From: Tsukamurella sputi | Lineage (GTDB): Bacteria > Actinomycetota > Actinomycetes > Mycobacteriales > Mycobacteriaceae | DNA length: 64,000 nucleotides | NCBI RefSeq assembly: GCF_007858445.1 | Contig: NZ_VIGV01000012.1 | Location: forward strand, 1 to 64,000 | Direction: 5' to 3' | Shown: positions 26,515-35,675 of the stretch, in pieces | Layout of the letters: each line of letters opens with the position of its first letter | Numbering within the stretch: the first letter of the stretch is position 1 | Translations under genes and position numbers: made by a program | The notes under the pieces: generated by a model | Told to the model about the DNA's origin: nothing | What the model saw: only the letters and a program-made list of their open reading frames with translations | Database searches by the model: none

Positions 26515-29500
26515 CAGATCATCTCCTCGTGGGCGAGGATCGGGACCCACAGCCGCGCGGCCAGGGCGCCGAACCGGGTGCCGGCGCGGGAGAACTCCGC
26601 CTCGCCGCCCTGCGGCGGGCCGAGCGCGTCGTCGAAGGCGTTCTCCCCCAGCGCGTACCGGATGGACCGGTCCTTGCCGTCGCCGTAGTCACCCTCGAAC
26701 TCCGATCGCGCCGCCTCGAGCGCCTGCTGGGCCGGAGCGCCCGCCGTGCCGCGCTCGACGTACACCGCCGACGCCGACGGGAACAGGGGCAGGGGTTCGC
26801 GCAGCCCGCGGTCCCGCAGGTCGACGAGGGTCCGCAGCACTCCGACGGGATCGGGCGGCACGCGCAGCCGCGAGGTGAGCACGCCGCGGAACCTCGCCCG
26901 CCCGACGGCGACGGCGGACACCCCGTCGTGCCCGGCGCCGGCGAGGGCGAGCAGCGCGACCCAGGCCGCCACCCGGTGTTTCGGGGCGAGCCGGGAGAAG
27001 GACGCGCGCACCACCTCGTCGGGCCGGACGGCCGGCACCGAACCGACGAGCCGGCGCCCGTCCCCGAGGTCGACGGTGACGTCGACGGTGGTCGCCGCGC
27101 CCGTCATCAGCGGACCGGCGACCCGGGAGAGCTCGGCCACGGTGGCGCCGATATCGCTCAGGACCGCGGATCCGAGCGCGAAGGGCGGCAGCGTGCCGCG
27201 ACGGACCTCGGCGGCCGCGAACCTCTCCGGCGGCACACCCGCCAGCGCGGATGCCAGCATCCGCTCCCCGATGTCCCACTTCTGCAGGCCGTCCGGGGCG
27301 ATCGTCAGGGCCTCGGCGAGTTCGTCGTCGGCGTCCGGGACGGTGAACCCGAGGCGTTGCCGCAGGAAGGCCTTGACGGGGTGCTCGCAGAACCGGACGA
27401 GGGCGTCGAGGTCGACGTCCTCGACGGCGGAGGCGGCGAGCGGCGCCGTGAGGAACGGCGTCACCGGGGCGGGTTCGCGCAGCGCGGCCTCGGCCCCGGC
27501 GTACGCCGCGGGGTCGAAGGAGAACGGAATGCCGGTGCCGAACGCGGCGGGGTCGAAGTTGACGGGGTCGAAGGGCTGCAACGGATGCCGGAACTCCAGC
27601 CCCGGGGCCGCGGGGTCCAGGAGCAGGGCCTGCGCCGCGTCCCGCAACTCGGACGCCGGAACGGCGGGCGGCCGACGCGTGCCCTTCACCGGATCGGCGC
27701 CGGTGTAGAAGACCAGCAGCCGGTCCGTCGCGCTGGTCACGGCGTCGAGGAAGAGCTGCCGGTCCTCGGCGCGGGGGTCCCGCTCCCCGACGCACGGGGT
27801 GCGGCCGAGCACGTCGTCGCCGGAATAGCGGGTCGAGCGCGGGAAGACCTCGTCGTCGAGCCCCAGCAGCACCACGACGCGGTGCGGGACCGACCGCATC
27901 GGTACCAGGGTGCACACGGTGAGCTCGCCGGTGCGGAAGTTCGCACGGGTGGGCTTCGCCGCCAGGCGGGTGCCCAGCATCGCCCGCACCTCGGTGAGCG
28001 TGAGGTCCCGGTCGGCGCCGTCGCGCAGCGCCGCAGTGATCTCCCGGCCCGCCTGCGTGACCTGCCAGGAATCCGCCGCGGGTACCGCTCCCACCTCGCC
28101 GAGCAGGCGCTGCAGCGATTCGGCCCAGTCCCGGGCCGAGCGCCGGCCACGACTGTCGGCGCTCGCGCGGGTGAGCACGCCGAGGAACTCGGCGAACCGG
28201 CCCACGAGGTCGATGTCGGTGGAATCGACGTCGTCGAGCGGCAGGCCGAGGCCGAGCCACTCCCCTTCGGACTCGTCGGCCACCACCCCGAGCACGATGC
28301 GGTCGAGCGCGGTGGCAAGGGTGTTCTGCGGGAATCCCCCGAGCTTGTAGCGTTCGCGGCCCGCGGCGTCGAGACCCCAGCGGGCGCCCGACGGACCGGC
28401 CCAGGCGCGCAGTCGCTCGATCTCCGCGTCGCCGAACCGGTACCGGCGCCGCACCGGCTCACTCGCCGCGAGATCGAGGACCTGTGCCACGGTGGCGCGT
28501 CCGTCGGCAATCTCCAGCGCGGTGACCAGGACGTCGAGCAACGGATTGGTGAACCGCAGCGCGCGGTCCGCGAGCCGCACGCGCAGCCGCTGCGCCGGGT
28601 GGACCTGATCCGATGCGGACTCCTCGGGTCCACCCTCCGGTCCCGCGGCGGCCTGCCCGAAGGCGGACCGGATCAGCGGGGCGTAGGTGTCGATGTCCGG
28701 GCAGGAGACGATGACGTCCCGCGGCTGCAGGGTCGGGTCGTCCTCGAAGAGCCGCACGAGGCGCTCCCGCAGCACCTCGATCATGCGGGCCGGGCCGTGG
28801 CAGGCGTGGAACTCGATCGAACCGTCGGCGGTGTGCTGCGGCGCCGGCGGCGCGTCGGCTGCGACCGACGCCTGCAGGGCGCCGAGCAGCGTCTTCGGGC
28901 GCGGGGGCGCGGCGTGGTGCTCGTCCGCGTCCGCGAGCGGCGCGATCCGCTGCTGCAGTTCCCGGGCCTCCCGGCCCAGTGAGGCGAGCAGTGGGTTGGG
29001 CCCCGGGACCTCCGCGGTCCGCGGCACCGGCCCGCCGGTCGCGACCGCACCGACCGCGCGGGCGGTCCACAGGGCAGGGCTCGGATGCGGGAGCCACAGG
29101 TGCACCTCCCGCCCCGCGGCGAGGGCGTCGAGAACCGCGATCTGATCGGTCGGCAGGCGCGTGGGACCGTACACCGACAGCCGGCCGGGCACCCCGACGA
29201 TGCCCGGCTCCTCCCGCAGGCGCGCGCACGCCTCGTCGAGGCGCTCCGCGGGGCTCGGCACGCCCGCCAGGTCTCGGACGCGCCGGAACAGCTCCGCCTG
29301 CCAGCGGAGGTCCTCGGGCAGCTCGCCGCCCAGGCCGTCGGTGTCCCTTCCCGCGGCCCAGTCGGCCAGCATGCCGGGGCGATTCGCGCCGTAGGAGCGC
29401 AGCAGGCCCGCGAGCAGCTCGGCCGTCGGGTACCGCCGGCGCGGGCGATGGCCGGGCTGCTCGGCCCAGCCTCCCGGCCGGGTGACGCCCAGGTGCCGGG

Positions 29501-29831
29501 CCAGTACCGCGCCGCCCGGCTCGAAGGCCATCGCGTCCACGGCGGTGAGCACCAGCCAGACGAGTCGTTCACCGCGCCAGGGATCCGCGTCCGGCGCGAT
29601 TCCCGACGCGGCGCCGACCGCCTCGGCTGCGAGCGACGCCGGCGTGGGGAAGTCGATGTTCGCGGCGATCCCCAGCCGGGAGGCGAGGCCCTGGATGATC
29701 CAGCGCTCCACCCCGCGCGCGGGGACGGCGATCGACTCCGGGACGAAGGGATCGGCGCCGGGCACCGCGAGGACCTCGGCGAGGGCGTCCAGGAGGACGT
29801 CGCCGCGTTCGGAGCGGTGCACGGTCAGCAT
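26514..29831 (-). CDS. recC: RecBCD enzyme, gamma subunit (RecC)
   Basis: A 1105-residue protein, the full length for RecC, which splits the DNA strands and recognises the recombination hotspot. The N-terminus LTVHRSERGDVLLDALAEVL and AVPARGVERWIIQGLASRLG match RecC; helicase-like regions without a functional Walker A follow, with RDVIVSCPDIDTYAPLI and MRSVPHRVVVLLGLDDEVFPR. It precedes recB with a 1-nt overlap. A weak -10 (TAGAAC) lies 7 nt upstream of the ATG, so recC may have its own promoter besides read-through from the HAD gene 31 nt upstream. Confidence 0.93.
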   Translation of the reverse strand: MLTVHRSERGDVLLDALAEVLAVPGADPFVPESIAVPARGVERWIIQGLASRLGIAANIDFPTPASLAAEAVGAASGIAPDADPWRGERLVWLVLTAVDAMAFEPGGAVLARHLGVTRPGGWAEQPGHRPRRRYPTAELLAGLLRSYGANRPGMLADWAAGRDTDGLGGELPEDLRWQAELFRRVRDLAGVPSPAERLDEACARLREEPGIVGVPGRLSVYGPTRLPTDQIAVLDALAAGREVHLWLPHPSPALWTARAVGAVATGGPVPRTAEVPGPNPLLASLGREARELQQRIAPLADADEHHAAPPRPKTLLGALQASVAADAPPAPQHTADGSIEFHACHGPARMIEVLRERLVRLFEDDPTLQPRDVIVSCPDIDTYAPLIRSAFGQAAAGPEGGPEESASDQVHPAQRLRVRLADRALRFTNPLLDVLVTALEIADGRATVAQVLDLAASEPVRRRYRFGDAEIERLRAWAGPSGARWGLDAAGRERYKLGGFPQNTLATALDRIVLGVVADESEGEWLGLGLPLDDVDSTDIDLVGRFAEFLGVLTRASADSRGRRSARDWAESLQRLLGEVGAVPAADSWQVTQAGREITAALRDGADRDLTLTEVRAMLGTRLAAKPTRANFRTGELTVCTLVPMRSVPHRVVVLLGLDDEVFPRSTRYSGDDVLGRTPCVGERDPRAEDRQLFLDAVTSATDRLLVFYTGADPVKGTRRPPAVPASELRDAAQALLLDPAAPGLEFRHPLQPFDPVNFDPAAFGTGIPFSFDPAAYAGAEAALREPAPVTPFLTAPLAASAVEDVDLDALVRFCEHPVKAFLRQRLGFTVPDADDELAEALTIAPDGLQKWDIGERMLASALAGVPPERFAAAEVRRGTLPPFALGSAVLSDIGATVAELSRVAGPLMTGAATTVDVTVDLGDGRRLVGSVPAVRPDEVVRASFSRLAPKHRVAAWVALLALAGAGHDGVSAVAVGRARFRGVLTSRLRVPPDPVGVLRTLVDLRDRGLREPLPLFPSASAVYVERGTAGAPAQQALEAARSEFEGDYGDGKDRSIRYALGENAFDDALGPPQGGEAEFSRAGTRFGALAARLWVPILAHEEMI

Positions 29832-29862
29832 GGCCGCAGTTCTAACACGGGCCGCTGACGAG

Positions 29863-30669
29863 TCACACCGCCCGGGTCAGCGCCGCCGGCAGTTCGGCGA
29901 GTGAGCGGATCGCCGGTGGCTCCCCCGCCGTGCCCCGGCCGGACCGGTCGAGCCACAGTCCGCGCAGTCCCGCCGCGCGGGCGGCGGCCACGTCGTTGGC
30001 GTAGTTGTCGCCCACCGCGACGGCCGCCTCCGGAGCGGCACCGCCGAGCTCGCAGGCGTGCAGGAAGACGCTCGGATCGGGCTTGCCGATACCGAGGGTG
30101 TCGGTGGTCACGACGTGCTCGAACCGGTCCGCGACGCCGAGCACCTGCAGCTTCATCCGGGTCGCGGGTGAGGACGAGTTCGTCAGGAGCACCACCGTGA
30201 TCCCCCAGCGCTCCGCCGCCACGACGGCGGGCATCGCATCGGGGAAGAGCTGTTGCGCCGCGGCGAAAGCCGGGTCGAAGCCGCTGCAGAAGCGGCGGTA
30301 CCGTCGCGCCTCCCACAGCAGCCCGGAGCGCTCGGCGGCAACGGCGATGCGGGCCTTGCGCATCTCGTGGAACCGCAGCTCTCCCGCCGTGTACCGGCCG
30401 AAGACCCCGTCGGGATCGGTGAGGAAGAGCTCCGCGAAGCCCTCGCGGACCGCGGCGCTCGTCGTCGGCCACACCTCCAGAGCCGCGGCCCGGGCGGCGG
30501 TGCGCAGCGCGGAATCGGTGTCGACCAGGGTGTCGTCGACGTCGAGGATCAGCGCATCGCACGGCCGGGGACCGTCGATGCCGGACCGTTGCCGCAACCG
30601 GGCGAGCGCGTCGGAGCCCCAGCTCAGGCCACCGCGGACCGCCGCACCGACCAGATCCGTCAGCTCCAC
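29863..30669 (-). CDS. HAD-superfamily hydrolase
   Basis: A 268-residue HAD hydrolase, probably a small-molecule phosphatase. Motif I is ALILDVDDTLVDTD (nucleophile Asp43 and acid Asp45), motif II VVLLTNSSSP, motif III Lys in IGKPDPSVF, and motif IV VAVGDNYANDVAAARAAG. The four-helix cap between motifs I and II marks subclass IA (phosphoglycolate phosphatase or haloacid dehalogenase types). The GTG start follows a GGGAGAG ribosome site. It lies 42 nt downstream of the SRPBCC gene and 31 nt upstream of recC on the same strand. Confidence 0.87.
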   Translation of the reverse strand: MELTDLVGAAVRGGLSWGSDALARLRQRSGIDGPRPCDALILDVDDTLVDTDSALRTAARAAALEVWPTTSAAVREGFAELFLTDPDGVFGRYTAGELRFHEMRKARIAVAAERSGLLWEARRYRRFCSGFDPAFAAAQQLFPDAMPAVVAAERWGITVVLLTNSSSPATRMKLQVLGVADRFEHVVTTDTLGIGKPDPSVFLHACELGGAAPEAAVAVGDNYANDVAAARAAGLRGLWLDRSGRGTAGEPPAIRSLAELPAALTRAV

Positions 30670-30711
30670 GCCGCTCTCCCTCCGCCTCCCGCTGTTACCG
30701 CACTGCGCCCG

Positions 30712-31143
30712 CTACTGCTCGAACATCCGCTTGAAGGTCGCCAGTGACTCGGCGATGTCGCCCTTGAGCGCCCGGGCCACCGTCGCGCCGATGGGACCGA
30801 ACAGGGGTGCACCGCCCAGGTCGGCCCGCAGCGAGATCGTCGAGCCGTCGCCCGCAGGCGCGATCGTGACGGTGAGCTTGTACTTGGTGCCCGCGACACC
30901 CTTGCCGTCGAGCACCAGGGCGCGCGGCGGGTCGTACTCGGTGATGGTCCAGTCCACCCGATTGCGGAAGTTCTTGACCTTGACGACGCAGGCGATCTTC
31001 GCGCCCTTCGCGAGTTCGGGTAACGGCCCGCGCCAGCCGTCGTGCAGGGTCACCCACTGCGGAAGGGTCTCCAGGTCGGCCGCCTCGGCCCACGCCTCGT
31101 CCGGCGGCAGCGCCACCTCGACCCTGCTCTCGACCTTCGCCAC
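30712..31143 (-). CDS. SRPBCC family protein
   Basis: A 143-residue START-like ligand-binding protein. Visible family pattern: SRVEVALPPDEAWAEAADLE and LPQWVTLHDGW at the start, strands AKIACVVKVKNFRNRVDW and GTKYKLTVTIAPAGDGST, and a C-terminal helix KGDIAESLATFKRMFEQ. Mycobacterial members of this group (Rv0910-like toxin partners among them) have the same length. The start is GTG 31143, with GGAGGA 5 nt upstream. The frame stays open further upstream to 31341, but that part lacks protein character. Confidence 0.78.
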   Translation of the reverse strand: MAKVESRVEVALPPDEAWAEAADLETLPQWVTLHDGWRGPLPELAKGAKIACVVKVKNFRNRVDWTITEYDPPRALVLDGKGVAGTKYKLTVTIAPAGDGSTISLRADLGGAPLFGPIGATVARALKGDIAESLATFKRMFEQ

Positions 31144-31213
31144 GTCGTCCTCCTTCACGGGGGTTGCTGCTGTCGAACCTAGCCTGTGCCGCCGCGGCCC
31201 TCGCGCGCGAGCG

Positions 31214-31219
31214 TAGATT
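31214..31219 (+). promoter_or_regulatory. -10 element TAGATT, leaderless
   Basis: TAGATT lies 6 nt before the GTG of the DMT transporter at 31226. Confidence 0.5.
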
Positions 31220-31225
31220 TCACCC

Positions 31226-32095
31226 GTGTCCGCCACCTCGGCCTCGGTCGCCCTCGCCCTCATCGCCGCCTTCCTCTTCGCGTGCGGTTCCGCCGCGCAA
31301 CAGGCCGAGGCGGCGAGCGTCGCCGACGGCGCACCGCTCATCGCGCAGTTGATCCGCAGACCCCGCTGGTGGCTCGGCCTCGTGGGCGACCTCGGCGGTT
31401 ACGCCTTCCAGGCTTGGGCGCTCGCGCTGGGCCCGGTACTCGTGGTGCAGCCGCTGATCGTCGCCGCCCTGCTGTTCGCGCTGCCGGTCTCGGCACTCCT
31501 CAATCACACGCGCGTCACCGCGCGCGAGTGGACCTACGCGGTGGTCCTCGCGGTCGCGCTGGCGGTCTTCCTCATCGCGGGCCGGCCGACGGACGGGGTC
31601 GCCGACGCTCCCGGCGCCGACTGGTTGCCGGCGCTCCTCGTCGTGGGTGCGGTCGCGGCGGTCACGACCGGCATCGGGCTCGTGCGGTCGCTGCCCGGCC
31701 CGGCGCGGGCCCTGTCCTTCGGCGTCGCCTCGGGCGTGCTCTTCGGCGTGGCGACGGTGCTGACCAAGCCGGTGCTCACGTCGTACGAGCACGCGGACGT
31801 GGTCGCGAACTCCGTGCGGCTGCTCACCGACTGGCGGCTGTACGTCCTGGTGCTCGCCGGACTCGGCGCGATGTACCTGCAGCAGCGAGCCTTCCAGCCC
31901 GCGCCGATCTCGGCGTCCTTGCCCGCGATCACGCTCGCCGAGCCGCTGTGCGCGGCCGCGCTCGGCGCCGTCGTGCTGCACGAGTCCGTCACGCTGACCG
32001 GTGGTCACGGGGTCGCGGTGGTCGCGGCGGGCGTGATCGGCGCGGTCGCGGCGGCGCGGCTCGCCGCCCGGGAGGGCGTACCGTCGGGCACATGA
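31226..32095 (+). CDS. DMT superfamily transporter
   Basis: A 289-residue membrane protein with about nine or ten helices, two-fold repeat type. VALALIAAFLFACGSAAQQAEA is helix 1, FQAWALALGPVLVVQPLIVAALLFALP helices 3-4, and the second repeat ends with ASLPAITLAEPLCAAALGAVVLHE, similar to the EamA motif that closes the repeat. Such proteins move metabolites or metal ions; the substrate is unknown. The GTG start fits the leaderless -10 at 31214. The DUF1990 gene overlaps its stop by 4 nt. Confidence 0.82.
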   Translation: MSATSASVALALIAAFLFACGSAAQQAEAASVADGAPLIAQLIRRPRWWLGLVGDLGGYAFQAWALALGPVLVVQPLIVAALLFALPVSALLNHTRVTAREWTYAVVLAVALAVFLIAGRPTDGVADAPGADWLPALLVVGAVAAVTTGIGLVRSLPGPARALSFGVASGVLFGVATVLTKPVLTSYEHADVVANSVRLLTDWRLYVLVLAGLGAMYLQQRAFQPAPISASLPAITLAEPLCAAALGAVVLHESVTLTGGHGVAVVAAGVIGAVAAARLAAREGVPSGT

Positions 32096-32604
32096 CGGAC
32101 CTCGCGGCGCTCGCGGACGCGCCCTTCACCTACGCGGAGGTCGGGGCGACACGCGGAAGGCCGCCCGCCGATGCGCACGGCATCCGCGCGGAGCGGGTCG
32201 TCGGCCACGGCGCGGACGACTTCGCCGCCGTACGCGAGGCGATCCTGACGTACGGCATGCAGCGCGGTGCGGGACTGCGCGTGCGGTCGAGCACGCCTCG
32301 GGCGGAGGCCGGCACCGTCCTGGTGATGTCCACGCCGCTGTTCGGCCCGATCCGGATCCCGTGCCGCGTGGTCTACGTCGTCGACGAGCCCACCCGCGCC
32401 GGGTTCGCCTACGGCACGCTGCCGGGGCACCCCGAGAGCGGCGAGGAGTTGTTCTCCGTCGAGTTGCGACCCGACGACGCAGTGGTCGCGGTGATCGGCG
32501 CGTTCTCCCGGCCGGGCCGGTGGTTCACGCGGCTCGGCGCGCCGGTCGCCCGGCTCCTGCAGGCGACGATGACGCGGCGCTACCTCGCGGCGATGGTCCG
32601 TTAG
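32092..32604 (+). CDS. DUF1990 family protein
   Basis: A 170-residue soluble protein of the DUF1990 family. The hallmark is the C-terminal half: VVYVVDEPTRAGFAYGTLPGHPESGEELF, where FAYGTLPGHPE is the most conserved stretch, then a helical end RLLQATMTRRYLAAM. The N-terminal part (PFTYAEVGATRG) also matches. No enzyme activity is established for the family. It is translationally coupled to the DMT transporter (ATGA). The stop overlaps the end of the opposing thioesterase gene by 4 nt. Confidence 0.85.
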   Translation: MTDLAALADAPFTYAEVGATRGRPPADAHGIRAERVVGHGADDFAAVREAILTYGMQRGAGLRVRSSTPRAEAGTVLVMSTPLFGPIRIPCRVVYVVDEPTRAGFAYGTLPGHPESGEELFSVELRPDDAVVAVIGAFSRPGRWFTRLGAPVARLLQATMTRRYLAAMVR

Positions 32605-33035
32605 GCGTTCGTACGCCGGCGGCGGAACGGGATCGGCTCGCCGACCAGCTCGACCAGCTGAGTACGCAGCTCGGCGGGGATCGACGCGGGGCGACCCGAC
32701 TCGTCGACGACCACCATCGACGTCTCGGCGATCGCGGCGGCGGCACCGTCGGCCCCGAACACCTCGTAGCCGAGGTCGAAACCCGACCGGCCGATCCGCG
32801 TGACGCTCAGCACGATCCGCACGGGCTCCGGCGAGTACAGCAGCGGCGCGAGGTAATCGATCTCGTGATGCGCGACGAACATCGTCACCCGGGTGTCCCC
32901 CGGCCGTGTCACCTGCTCGGTGAGGAATCGGATGCGGGCCTCCTCGAGGAGGCGCATCATCGCGACGTTGTTGATGTGCTGCAGTGCGTCCATGTCGGAC
33001 CACCGCAGCGGGACCGACACCTCATGACTCGCCAT
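32601..33035 (-). CDS. hotdog-fold acyl-CoA thioesterase
   Basis: A 144-residue 4-hydroxybenzoyl-CoA thioesterase/YbgC-type protein. The active-site stretch [25 protein letters not shown] carries the catalytic Asp ([10 protein letters not shown]) and the hotdog helix. [19 protein letters not shown] is the second strand pair. It should hydrolyse acyl-CoA thioesters in the cytoplasm; the acyl group is unknown. ATG 33035 gives the normal family start ([12 protein letters not shown]). It is divergent from modA, whose ATG lies 50 nt away. Confidence 0.85.
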   Translation of the reverse strand: MASHEVSVPLRWSDMDALQHINNVAMMRLLEEARIRFLTEQVTRPGDTRVTMFVAHHEIDYLAPLLYSPEPVRIVLSVTRIGRSGFDLGYEVFGADGAAAAIAETSMVVVDESGRPASIPAELRTQLVELVGEPIPFRRRRTNA

Positions 33036-33085
33036 GCGGATATTGTCGACCACGACCCTCGACCGTTCCGGCACCGGGAGATGCG

Positions 33086-33871
33086 ATGCGCGCCACACGA
33101 GCACTGATTGCGATGGCACTGGCTGCGGGCATGGCCGCCTGCTCCACCTCGAATTCGCCCGACGGCGGATCCCCGTCGTCGTCGCCATCGGCCGCGTCCG
33201 GCACCGTCGTCGTCTACGCCGCGGCAAGCCTGCAGGCGACCTTCGAGAAGCTCGGCGCGCAGTTCGGGGCCCGGAACCCGGGCACCGTCGTGAAATTCTC
33301 CTTCGGCGGCTCCTCCGGCCTGCTCACCCAGCTCACCCAGGGCGCGCCCGCCGACGTCCTCGCCACCGCCGACACCCCGACGATGGATCGCGCCCGCGCC
33401 GCCGGCCTCGTCGCGAAGGCCGAGCCCTTCGCGACGAACGTGCTCACCATCGCGACCGCGCCCGGCAATCCCAAGGGCATCGCCTCGCTCGCGGACCTGA
33501 CCAGGCCCGGCGTCTCGGTCGTGGTGTGCGCGAAGCCCGTCCCGTGCGGCGCGGCGACCGCGAAGGTCACCGCGGCGGCGGGCGTGGCGCTCGCACCCGT
33601 GAGCGAGGAGGACGCCGTCTCCAGCGTTCTCGCCAAGGTCCGGCACGGGCAGGCGGACGCGGGCCTCGTCTACCGGACCGACGTCAAGGGCACGGGCGGC
33701 GCCGTGGCCTCCGTCGACTTCCCGCAGGCCGACGGTGCCGTCAACGTCTATCCGATCGCACCGCTGACCGGCGCGAAGAACGCGTCCGGCGCGCAGCGGT
33801 TCGTGGACTTCGTGCGCGGCCCCGAAGGCCGGGCGGCCCTCGCCGACGCCGGATTCGGGGCACCGAGCTGA
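33086..33871 (+). CDS. modA: molybdate ABC transporter, substrate-binding lipoprotein
   Basis: A 261-residue lipoprotein. The signal peptide ends in the lipobox AGMAAC with lipidated Cys19, followed by a Ser/Pro-rich linker. The binding domain has [19 protein letters not shown] (the ModA hallmark AAASL, Ser contacting the oxyanion), [26 protein letters not shown], and [13 protein letters not shown]. It binds molybdate or tungstate outside the membrane and delivers it to ModB. The frame starts at ATG 33086; the longer frame upstream (to 32984) is not protein-like. Confidence 0.93.
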   Translation: MRATRALIAMALAAGMAACSTSNSPDGGSPSSSPSAASGTVVVYAAASLQATFEKLGAQFGARNPGTVVKFSFGGSSGLLTQLTQGAPADVLATADTPTMDRARAAGLVAKAEPFATNVLTIATAPGNPKGIASLADLTRPGVSVVVCAKPVPCGAATAKVTAAAGVALAPVSEEDAVSSVLAKVRHGQADAGLVYRTDVKGTGGAVASVDFPQADGAVNVYPIAPLTGAKNASGAQRFVDFVRGPEGRAALADAGFGAPS

Positions 33872-34674
33872 CCCCGCGCGCACGTTCCGCCCCCGACGCC
33901 ATCCGCACCTTCCCCCGCTGGATCGTGGTTCCCGCCGGCCTGGGAGCCCTGTTCGTGGTGGTCCCGCTCGTCGCGATCGTCGCGAAGGTGGACTGGCCGC
34001 GGTTCGGCGAGCTGGTCACCTCGGAGGATTCGCGCACCGCGCTCGTCCTGTCGTTGCAGACCTCCTTCGCGGCGACGCTGGTCTGCATCGTGCTCGGCGT
34101 CCCGCTCGGGGTGATCCTCGCGCGCAGCCGATCCCGGTTCGTCGGCGTCCTCCGGCCGCTGGTGCTGCTCCCGCTGGTCCTACCGCCCGTGGTCGGCGGC
34201 ATCGCACTGCTCTACGCCTTCGGCCGCCGCGGCCTCATCGGGCAGTACGGCGGGCTCGGCGGGCACATCGCCTTCACGACGGTGGCCGTGGTGCTGGCGC
34301 AGGCCTTCGTGGCGCTCCCGTTCCTGGTGCTGGCCGTCGAGGGCGCGCTGCGCACGCTCGGTACCGATTTCGAGCACACGGCCGCGACGCTCGGCGCCCC
34401 GCCGTCGGTGGTGCTGCGCCGCATCACGCTGCCGCTGGTACTGCCCTCGATCGCGTCTGGCGTGGTGCTGACCTTCGCGCGGGCGCTGGGCGAGTTCGGG
34501 GCGACCCTCACCTTCGCGGGCTCGCTGGCCGGGACCACGCGCACCCTGCCGCTCGAGATCTACCTGCGTAACGAAACGGATCCGCAGGCCGCGGTGGCGC
34601 TCTCGCTGGTGCTGCTCGCCGCTGCGGCGGTCATCGTCTCGTGCGTCTACGGCGTCCGGGCATGGCGGAGATGA
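33868..34674 (+). CDS. modB: molybdate ABC transporter, permease, likely CTG start
   Basis: A 268-residue ModB permease. Six helices are visible, with [21 protein letters not shown] and the EAA loop [21 protein letters not shown] for ModC contact, and [19 protein letters not shown]. There is no ATG, GTG or TTG near the modA stop: the first GTG is 33925, which would leave only three residues before helix 1. The CTG at 33868 overlaps the modA stop (CTGA), follows a GGGG-rich stretch, and gives a normal ModB N-terminus ([17 protein letters not shown] before helix 1), so I use it. It overlaps modC by 4 nt. Confidence 0.85.
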   Translation: MTPRARSAPDAIRTFPRWIVVPAGLGALFVVVPLVAIVAKVDWPRFGELVTSEDSRTALVLSLQTSFAATLVCIVLGVPLGVILARSRSRFVGVLRPLVLLPLVLPPVVGGIALLYAFGRRGLIGQYGGLGGHIAFTTVAVVLAQAFVALPFLVLAVEGALRTLGTDFEHTAATLGAPPSVVLRRITLPLVLPSIASGVVLTFARALGEFGATLTFAGSLAGTTRTLPLEIYLRNETDPQAAVALSLVLLAAAAVIVSCVYGVRAWRR

Positions 34675-35675
34675 TCGGGGTGGCGGCCCCCGGCCTCGAG
34701 GTCGACGTCACCGTCGGCGCGCGCGGCGTGGACGCGACCTTCGCCGTACCCGCGGGGGCCACGCTCGCGCTGCTCGGCCCCAACGGCACGGGGAAGTCGA
34801 CGGTGGCGGCCGCCGTCGCGGGCCTCGTCCGCCCGGATACCGGGCGCATCGCCGTCGCGGGCCGGGCGGTCTTCGACGGCGCGACCTGGGTACCGGCGCA
34901 CCGCCGCCGGGTGGCGCTCCTGGGCCAGACGGCGCGACTGTTCCCGCACCTGCGCGTGCGCGCCAACGTCGCCTTCGCCTCCCGCAGCGCGGGCGCGAAC
35001 CGTCGGGCTGCGGGCGCCGCGGCCGACCACTGGCTCGCCGCCGTGGGCGCCGATCACCTGGCGGACCGCCGCCCGGACGAGTTGAGCGGCGGGCAGGCAC
35101 AGCGCGTGGCCCTCGCGCGGGCGCTGGCCGCCGAGCCCGAGGTGCTCCTCCTCGACGAGCCGCTGTCCGCGCTCGACGTCGCGGCGCGGGCGGAGGTCCG
35201 CACCCTGCTGCGCGCGCTGCTCCAGGACCGGACCTGCGTCCTCGTCACCCACGACGCCGCCGACGTGGTGGCCCTCGCCGACGAGGCCGCCGTCCTCGAG
35301 GACGGGCGGATCAGCGACCACCGCGGAGCCGCCGACCTGCTGCTCTCCCCCGCAACGGCCTTCGCCGCCCGGCTGGCAGGCATGAACCTGCTGCCGGACG
35401 GCGAAGGTGTGCGGGTCTTCCCGCCGGACGCGGTGGACGTCGCGGTGGACGACGGCGGAACCGTGGACGGGATCGCGGGCCGGGTCGTCGAGGTGACGGT
35501 GGCCGGCGGGCACTGCCGCGTCACGGCCCTCGTCGACGACGGCGCGACGGTCGTCGCGGAACTACCCGCGGAGCGCTACCGGGATCTGCGCCCCGGGGAC
35601 GCGGTCCGCCTGCGGCCCGATCCGGCGCGCTCGCGGCGAGCGGCTACTGCTCGTCCGGGTCCGCCGCGTCGGTGA
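34671..35675 (+). CDS. modC: molybdate ABC transporter, ATPase
   Basis: A 334-residue ABC ATPase. Walker A is [18 protein letters not shown], the Q-loop [14 protein letters not shown], signature [15 protein letters not shown], Walker [13 protein letters not shown], and H-loop [13 protein letters not shown]-terminal domain follows with a shortened TOBE/Mop-like region ([20 protein letters not shown]), which may sense molybdate. ATG 34671 overlaps the modB stop (ATGA); ATG 34662 is the alternative. The last 32 nt overlap the opposing PadR gene. Confidence 0.92.
   Translation: MIGVAAPGLEVDVTVGARGVDATFAVPAGATLALLGPNGTGKSTVAAAVAGLVRPDTGRIAVAGRAVFDGATWVPAHRRRVALLGQTARLFPHLRVRANVAFASRSAGANRRAAGAAADHWLAAVGADHLADRRPDELSGGQAQRVALARALAAEPEVLLLDEPLSALDVAARAEVRTLLRALLQDRTCVLVTHDAADVVALADEAAVLEDGRISDHRGAADLLLSPATAFAARLAGMNLLPDGEGVRVFPPDAVDVAVDDGGTVDGIAGRVVEVTVAGGHCRVTALVDDGATVVAELPAERYRDLRPGDAVRLRPDPARSRRAATARPGPPRR

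Noticed and set aside
33925-34674. GTG 33925 as the start of modB
   Set aside because: It leaves only about three residues before membrane helix 1; the CTG at 33868 gives the normal N-terminus and a modA-modB overlap.
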